Source of the DNA: an uncultured Desulfuromonadales bacterium
GTDB taxonomy: Bacteria; Desulfobacterota; Desulfuromonadia; Desulfuromonadales; Geopsychrobacteraceae
Length of the DNA stretch: 26,179 bases
Direction: 5' to 3'
Assembly (NCBI GenBank): GCA_947259685.1
Contig: CAMYNC010000056.1
Coordinates: forward strand, 1 to 26,179
This document shows, in pieces, positions 22,420 through 26,179 of this stretch. A model generated the notes under the pieces. That model was not told the origin of the DNA. It saw nothing but the letters and a program-made list of their open reading frames with translations, and made no database searches. A program made the translations under genes and the position numbers. How positions within the stretch are numbered: position 1 is the first letter of the stretch; every line of letters starts with the position of its first letter.

Positions 22420-22758
22420 TCACTTCAGCCAGTCTTGATAAAGCTCCGGGTTGAAACCGATAATATATTCATCACCAACCCGGTAGGTCGGAGCGCGTAG
22501 ATTACCGCTCGGCCCCATAACCTCTTTCAAAATATCTTCTTTCTCCTCAGCAACCTGCTCGAAACGCTGAAACTTTTTACCTTTGGCAGCGGTCACCGCC
22601 TTGGCAGTTTTCAGCATCGCCCAAGCCGCATCCTCATCAATCCGCGATTTGCGCGCATCGACAACTTCCTCTGCAGAAACCTGTTCTTTCTCAAGAAACT
22701 CTTGAGCATTTTTACAGGACGTTCATCCCTTACGCAGGTATGCCCAATCGATCTTCAT
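22420..22758 (-). CDS. ArsC-family selenoprotein (UGA read as selenocysteine at residue 12)
   Basis: Read through one in-frame UGA (22723-22725), this is a 112-residue thioredoxin-fold protein: MKIDWAYLRKG-U12-TSC15-KNAQEFLEKE, so UGA takes the place of the first residue of a UxxC redox motif. The downstream frame is intact to 22420, with RAPTYRVGDEYIIGFNPELY near the end, as in ArsC/Spx-like proteins. A hairpin CTCAAG-loop-CTTGAG (RNA sense, 22706-22690) starts 17 nt after the UGA, and its 5-base loop AGUUU has a G at about +24, as bacterial SECIS elements require. The ATG at 22758 follows GGAGG. Ordinary gene callers would report only a 65-residue fragment from 22617. A nonsense mutation is less likely since the frame, motif position and hairpin all agree. 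It is probably a thiol-selenol redox enzyme; the substrate is unknown. Confidence 0.85.
22690..22706 (-). promoter_or_regulatory. Candidate bacterial SECIS element
   Basis: A perfect 6-bp stem CTCAAG/CTTGAG with loop AGUUU (RNA sense) inside the coding sequence, 17 nt after the UGA. The guanine in the loop lies about 24 nt after the UGA, within the range described for SelB-binding SECIS hairpins. Confidence 0.75.
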
Positions 22759-22777
22759 CCTGACCTCCTTTGTTTAA

Positions 22778-22913
22778 CCTGAATCAGTGAGTAAACGGTG
22801 GATGAAGAGTGCAAGTGCTTGGATTGAATGAGTGATGCTAAAATCTGAGCTGCACCCAAAGGTTCAGCGGTGATGGTTTGTGCTATTCGCCGCCGGATAC
22901 TCACTGATTCAGG
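22778..22913. mobile_element. 136-bp MITE-like element with 16-bp terminal inverted repeats
   Basis: CCTGAATCAGTGAGTA (22778-22793) is repeated inverted at 22898-22913. The element is flanked on both sides by TTTAA (22773-22777 and 22914-22918), a 5-bp target duplication. Its left end matches the left end of the IS at 25834 for 15 bp, and both carry TGCAAGT-N-CTT-N-G exactly 32 bp in from the end. It is therefore a non-autonomous relative of that IS. It has no convincing gene and lies 20 bp upstream of the selenoprotein start. Confidence 0.85.
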
Positions 22914-22986
22914 TTTAAGTAAACAGTTCTGGAAGTAAAGATAACATAGTTTGTCACAATCGACAGATTTCAACACGTTCTGCTGG

Positions 22987-23700
22987 TCAGGCTGCAACAA
23001 CTTTTTTCTCATTGAAGGCAGATTCCAGCGCCGATTCCGCATGCAGGGCGGTGGTGTTGAACAAGGGCAGATCGGTGTGGTGCGGTTCTATCAACAGGGG
23101 AATCTCGGTACAACCGAGGATCACCCCTTGCGCCCCTTGGCTACGCAAATTCTCGATTATCGTCAGATAACTGTTGCGAGCACTTTCGGTAATCTGCCCA
23201 CGACAGAGTTCGTCAAAGATCACCTGGTGGACCAGATTCCGCTCCTCAACCGCCGGAATGACCACCTCTATCCCATACCTGTCGAACAATCGCTGACGAT
23301 AAAAATCCTCCTCCATCGTGTAACGGGCTCCGAGCAGCCCAACCTTCTGCAAACCTTTTTGCTGAATCGCTCGACCGACAGCATCAGCAATATGCAACAA
23401 AGGAACATTGAGTTTGGCTTCAATGGCCGGCGCCACCTTATGCATCAGGTTGGTACAGATCAGCACCATATCGGCCCCGGCCTGTTCCAGACCGGCTGCG
23501 GCAGTAGCCAGTTTCCCAGCAGCTGCTTCCCACTGTCCGGAGATTTGATACTGTTCAATTTCAGCGAAATCAACGCTGTGCAAAATGATTTTTGCCGAAT
23601 GCAAGCCCCCTAGCCGCTCGCGAACCCCTTGGTTGAGCAGTTGGTAATAGAGGATGGTCGATTCCCAGCTCATGCCGCCCAACAGACCGATTGTTTTCAC
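22987..23700 (-). CDS. Aspartate/glutamate racemase family protein
   Basis: A 237-residue PLP-independent amino-acid racemase. It starts KTIGLLGGMSWEST and carries the two catalytic cysteines, C82 (ICTNLMHK) and C197 (LGCTEIPLL), about 115 residues apart as in the family. The GGMSWEST start resembles the aspartate racemase / YgeA broad-specificity subgroup more than MurI. I chose the GTG at 23700, which has AAGGAG seven bases upstream; the longer frame to 23766 adds 22 residues without family character. It is divergent from a MocR-type regulator, which is likely to control it. The 69 bp after the small mobile element hold nothing I can name. Confidence 0.93.
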   Translation of the reverse strand: MKTIGLLGGMSWESTILYYQLLNQGVRERLGGLHSAKIILHSVDFAEIEQYQISGQWEAAAGKLATAAAGLEQAGADMVLICTNLMHKVAPAIEAKLNVPLLHIADAVGRAIQQKGLQKVGLLGARYTMEEDFYRQRLFDRYGIEVVIPAVEERNLVHQVIFDELCRGQITESARNSYLTIIENLRSQGAQGVILGCTEIPLLIEPHHTDLPLFNTTALHAESALESAFNEKKVVAA

Positions 23701-23780
23701 GGACAACTCCTTTTTAGCAACGGTTGAAGAAATAAAATTCAAATATCTTCGCTGTGATGTTGCCATTAAAAAGCAAAAAC

Positions 23781-23828
23781 TGTTTGCAAAACAGATACAG
23801 TTTCATAAAAATAGAAGCATAACAGTTT
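23781..23828. promoter_or_regulatory. Operator cluster between the racemase and MocR genes
   Basis: A dyad CTGTTT-GCA-AAACAG (23781-23795) is followed by two direct copies of ACAGTTT at 23798-23804 and 23822-23828, 24 bp apart. MocR regulators often bind direct or inverted repeats in the intergenic region of divergent pairs. The last copy lies just before the ribosome-binding site of the regulator gene, which suggests autoregulation. Confidence 0.5.
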
Positions 23829-23844
23829 TCAGGAAGGGAAAGCC

Positions 23845-25275
23845 GTGAGCCAGCAAGAATTCCGCTACCAGACCGTAGAAAAACATATTACCACCCTGGT
23901 TGCTGGCGAGGCGCTCAAACCGGGCGAAAAGCTGCCATCACTGCGCAGCCTGAGTCGCCAGTTGAATGTCAGCATTTCTACCATCAGCCAAGCTTACCTA
24001 GGGCTGGAAAAACGGGGGATCATCGAGTCACGCGAGCGCTCCGGATTCTACCTCAGCGCCGGTGCCATGCAATTGCCTGAACCGGCCAGTCGGCCACGGC
24101 CGGCGCTGGTTCCAACCATCAGTAAACGTAGCGATCTGATCCAGACTGTCCTGGAAGCCCTCGGCAACCCCGAGCTGTTGCCCTTCGGGGTGGTCTGTCC
24201 GGCCGAAGAACTGATGCCGAGTAAAACCCTGGCGCGGATCACCTCCGCGGCACTGCGCAGCAACCCAGCGCAGGCAATGGATTATGCGCCCGTCAACGGC
24301 AACCTTGAGCTGCGCCAGCAGCTGGCCCTGCGCTCCCTGAATGCCGGGTTCAGCGTTCCCCCGGAGGAGATTTTGATCACCTCCGGCGCCATGGAAGGTG
24401 TCTCGATCGCCCTGCGGGCCTTAACCCGGCCAGGCGACAACGTTCTGATCCAGTCCCCCAGCTACTTCTGCTTTTTACAGTTACTGGAAAACTGCGGCCT
24501 GCGCGCCATCGAAATCCCCTCTTCGACCAGCGGCATCGACCCGCAGGATGTGAAAAATGCCATTGAGCAGTTCGATATTCGAGCCACGATTCTGGTGCCA
24601 AATTTCAACAACCCCGACGGCAGCCTGACCGAAACTGCCGCCAAGCAGGAGGTTGTGAGGCTGCTCGCCGAGCGGAACATTCCCTTGGTTGAAGATGATG
24701 TTTATGGCGATCTCTATTTCGGTGACCGGCGTCCGACAACCTGCAAAAGCTTTGATGAACAGAGGCAAGTCATTCTTTGCTCGTCCTTCTCCAAAACCGT
24801 CGCCCCAGGTTATCGGGTCGGCTGGATGATTCCCGGCCGCTACTACGCCAAGGCCCTGGATATTAAAACCACCACCAACATCTGCACTGCCTCTCCAAAC
24901 CAGATCGCCATCGCCAACTTCTTACGTGAGGGGTATTACGAACGCCACCTGCGCCGCTTGCGCACAGCGGTCCAGAATCAGATGGAAACCTTGCTGCACA
25001 GCTTGCGACGCTATTTTCCGGACGAGACCCGGGCAGGATTTCCTGAAGGAGGTGCGGCCATCTGGGTCGAACTGCCTGCGCCAATCGACGCAGTGGAGTA
25101 CTTTCATCAGGCCCGCCAACAGGGGATCGGCCTAGCTCCGGGACCGATCTTTTCCACCCAGGAGAAATACAACAACTTCATCCGCCTCAGCTGCAACGGG
25201 GTCTGGAATTCGGCCTTGGAAGAAGGCATCAAACAGCTTGGGGAACTGGCGAAAAGGATGCTCAAAGAGAGTTGA
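23845..25275 (+). CDS. MocR/PdxR-type transcriptional regulator (GntR wHTH plus aminotransferase domain)
   Basis: A 476-residue regulator. Residues 1-75 are a GntR winged helix (LKPGEKLPSLRSLSRQLNVSISTISQAYLGLEKRGIIESR), joined by a linker to a type-I PLP aminotransferase-like domain (about 105-470). The domain keeps the PLP-lysine (K317 in SSFSKTVAPGYRVGW), NFNNPDGSLT and the Asp of VEDDVYGDLYF, so it probably binds PLP or an amino-acid adduct as effector. The start is a GTG at 23845 after AGGAAGGGA. It is divergent from an amino-acid racemase with repeats between them, so an amino acid made or used by the racemase may be the signal (inference). Confidence 0.93.
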   Translation: MSQQEFRYQTVEKHITTLVAGEALKPGEKLPSLRSLSRQLNVSISTISQAYLGLEKRGIIESRERSGFYLSAGAMQLPEPASRPRPALVPTISKRSDLIQTVLEALGNPELLPFGVVCPAEELMPSKTLARITSAALRSNPAQAMDYAPVNGNLELRQQLALRSLNAGFSVPPEEILITSGAMEGVSIALRALTRPGDNVLIQSPSYFCFLQLLENCGLRAIEIPSSTSGIDPQDVKNAIEQFDIRATILVPNFNNPDGSLTETAAKQEVVRLLAERNIPLVEDDVYGDLYFGDRRPTTCKSFDEQRQVILCSSFSKTVAPGYRVGWMIPGRYYAKALDIKTTTNICTASPNQIAIANFLREGYYERHLRRLRTAVQNQMETLLHSLRRYFPDETRAGFPEGGAAIWVELPAPIDAVEYFHQARQQGIGLAPGPIFSTQEKYNNFIRLSCNGVWNSALEEGIKQLGELAKRMLKES

Positions 25276-25592
25276 ACAAAGCCCACAAAGCCTTCCCATT
25301 AATTGCAAGTGGTATTTGTAAGCTGTTGTTGTTCCAAGATTGGTGCACATAAGACTACTGCCGAAGCCAAGACTCTTGAAACAATGATTGTCACAACAGA
25401 AATTTACTACTTCTGTAAATAGACCAGAACACTCCGAAATCTGTTTTCAAATGTAAAATCCTGATTTTTGATAAGCCGAATGTGTACTATTTTTCCTTAG
25501 GTTAAGCAGGATCCCCATTATCGGCCAATTTACAGAAAGCCTCAGCCCGGATAAACAGGTTGAGGCTTCATTTGTTCTGGAATGAGTGAGTT
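25276..25592. other. Intergenic stretch without a recognisable gene
   Basis: AT-rich DNA with stops in all frames and no convincing coding sequence. The only structure seen is a stem AAGCCTCA/TGAGGCTT (25537-25544 with 25561-25568) with a 16-base loop and a modest T-rich flank, which might be a late terminator for the regulator gene. Confidence 0.4.
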
Positions 25593-25598
25593 GTGAGA

Positions 25599-25769
25599 AT
25601 GGTTACCCCCAATTTGACAGCCTCGAACCCTAGACCCCATTCCGTGGGTCTAAGTCAGGCCGCCAGGCGAATTGAGCAGCGCGCCATGGATGAAGCCGTT
25701 TTGAGGGAAAAGCTTCAGCTGCTAAAGGTCGGAAAGTACGCACAACTGCTCGTCAGCAGGGCCGGTTGA
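25599..25769 (+). CDS. Small hypothetical ORF (56 aa)
   Basis: An open frame with an ATG at 25599 (or GTG at 25593) ending at a TGA at 25767-25769. The product is basic and partly helical (SQAARRIEQRAMDEAVLREKL). There is no good ribosome-binding site and I recognise no family. It lies just before the IS left end and may be a gene remnant. 25770-25833 shows nothing. Confidence 0.2.
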   Translation: MVTPNLTASNPRPHSVGLSQAARRIEQRAMDEAVLREKLQLLKVGKYAQLLVSRAG

Positions 25770-25833
25770 GAACAACTGCTTCAATCTCACCACTGCGGCG
25801 GTCAGCATTGGACTGCGCCATTCTCGTCGGTAT

Positions 25834-26179
25834 CCTGAATCAGTGAGTTTACATTAGTAATTTCCTGCAAGTTCTTTGATAATTAGCTGATTTTGCTTAT
25901 ATTTAATGTCATACTAGAGTCGCATTGAAATTCACCCAAGGAGATTTTTTCGTGACTTTTCCGCGATTCACCATCGAGCAATCCGACACTGAATTCTACT
26001 CTTCACAGTCCGGTATGGCATTGGTCGGGCTGGCCATCAACCGTTACACGACGCTGGCCTCACGTCTGGCCAAGGCGGCACCCTGTCAGGGGATCGCCAC
26101 CGCCGATGTGCTGCGCAGTTATCTCGGTCTGCTTTGCCAAGGCAAGAGCGACTTTGAGGCGATCCGCCCCTTCTGGGAC
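25834..26179 (+). mobile_element. Left part of an insertion sequence, probably IS1380 family
   Basis: The left terminal repeat CCTGAATCAGTGAGT starts at 25834, followed by 103 bp of AT-rich subterminal DNA and the transposase start. The right end is outside the window, so the target duplication and full length cannot be seen. Confidence 0.7.
25952..26179 (+). CDS. Transposase N terminus (IS1380 family), cut by the window edge
   Basis: The first 76 codons of a transposase, open to the window end. The GTG at 25952 has AAGGAG eight bases upstream. The sequence SGMALVGLAINRYTTLASRLAK and especially YLGLLCQGKSDFEAIRPF resembles the N-terminal region of IS1380-type DDE transposases, where a (L)LxQGKxDFExI phrase is common. 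The catalytic residues lie beyond the window, so the family call rests on this stretch. It should also act on the ends of the 136-bp element at 22778-22913. Confidence 0.75.
   Translation, partial: MTFPRFTIEQSDTEFYSSQSGMALVGLAINRYTTLASRLAKAAPCQGIATADVLRSYLGLLCQGKSDFEAIRPFWD

Noticed and set aside
22420..22617. 65-residue open frame as a complete small gene, or the locus as a pseudogene with a nonsense mutation
   Set aside because: The upstream part has a good ribosome-binding site and continues the same protein family through one UGA at a redox position with a SECIS-like hairpin, so a selenoprotein explains the data better.
22755..23042. 95-residue open frame on the minus strand
   Set aside because: It runs across the small mobile element and into the racemase tail region; it has no ribosome-binding site and resembles nothing.

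Overview
This window reads as chromosomal DNA from an anaerobic, nitrogen-fixing bacterium, most likely of the Desulfuromonadia (Geobacter / Desulfuromonas / Pelobacter group). That placement is an inference from gene content: a formate-tetrahydrofolate ligase, nifE-nifN and nifV away from nifHDK, an ANTAR response regulator, an apparent selenoprotein, and sigma-54 promoters on the nif genes. No rRNA or tRNA gene and no CRISPR array is visible.

Layout. (i) 225-854: an ANTAR-domain response regulator on the minus strand, closed by a perfect 20-bp hairpin terminator. (ii) 1106-6934: a tightly overlapping OMF-MFP-RND tripartite efflux operon with its own terminator. (iii) 6950-10126: a DUF4197 lipoprotein-like/exported protein, formate-tetrahydrofolate ligase, and MscL with a C-terminal zinc ribbon. 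(iv) 10261-12330: homocitrate synthase nifV and a closely linked GNAT gene, behind a sigma-54 promoter and a leader containing an intrinsic terminator. (v) 12491-14068: a phosphotransferase/P-loop kinase fusion, converging on (vi) 14065-16621: a BCAM0308-like zinc-ribbon protein, archease and RtcB RNA ligase in one operon. (vii) 16750-22396: the main nif operon nifE, nifN, an IscU-NifQ fusion, cowN, nifO-like, trmO-like and an SseB-like gene. (viii) 22420-22913: an ArsC-like gene with an in-frame UGA that looks like a genuine selenocysteine codon, with a small inverted-repeat element inserted just upstream of it. (ix) 22987-25275: an aspartate/glutamate-type racemase divergent from a MocR-type regulator. 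(x) 25276-26179: mostly non-coding DNA, then the left end of an IS (probably IS1380 family) cut by the window edge.

How the parts connect. NifV makes homocitrate, NifQ supplies molybdenum and NifEN is the scaffold on which FeMo-cofactor is finished; CowN protects nitrogenase from CO. Both nif transcription units begin with a good GG-N10-GC sigma-54 promoter, share a GGCAA/TCCTA/CCTGCC block 60-90 bp upstream of it, and carry in their leaders a pair of short hairpins with six-base loops having A at position 1 and G at position 4, the signature bound by ANTAR proteins. In the nifV leader the second hairpin overlaps the 5' arm of an intrinsic terminator. With an ANTAR regulator encoded in the same window, the simplest reading is two-layer control (sigma-54 initiation plus ANTAR antitermination), like the Gnf system of Geobacter.

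The most noteworthy items are the selenoprotein, the ANTAR-type leaders on nifV and nifE, the IscU-NifQ fusion, the terminator inside the nif operon, and the small mobile element that shares both its ends and a subterminal block with the IS at the right edge.
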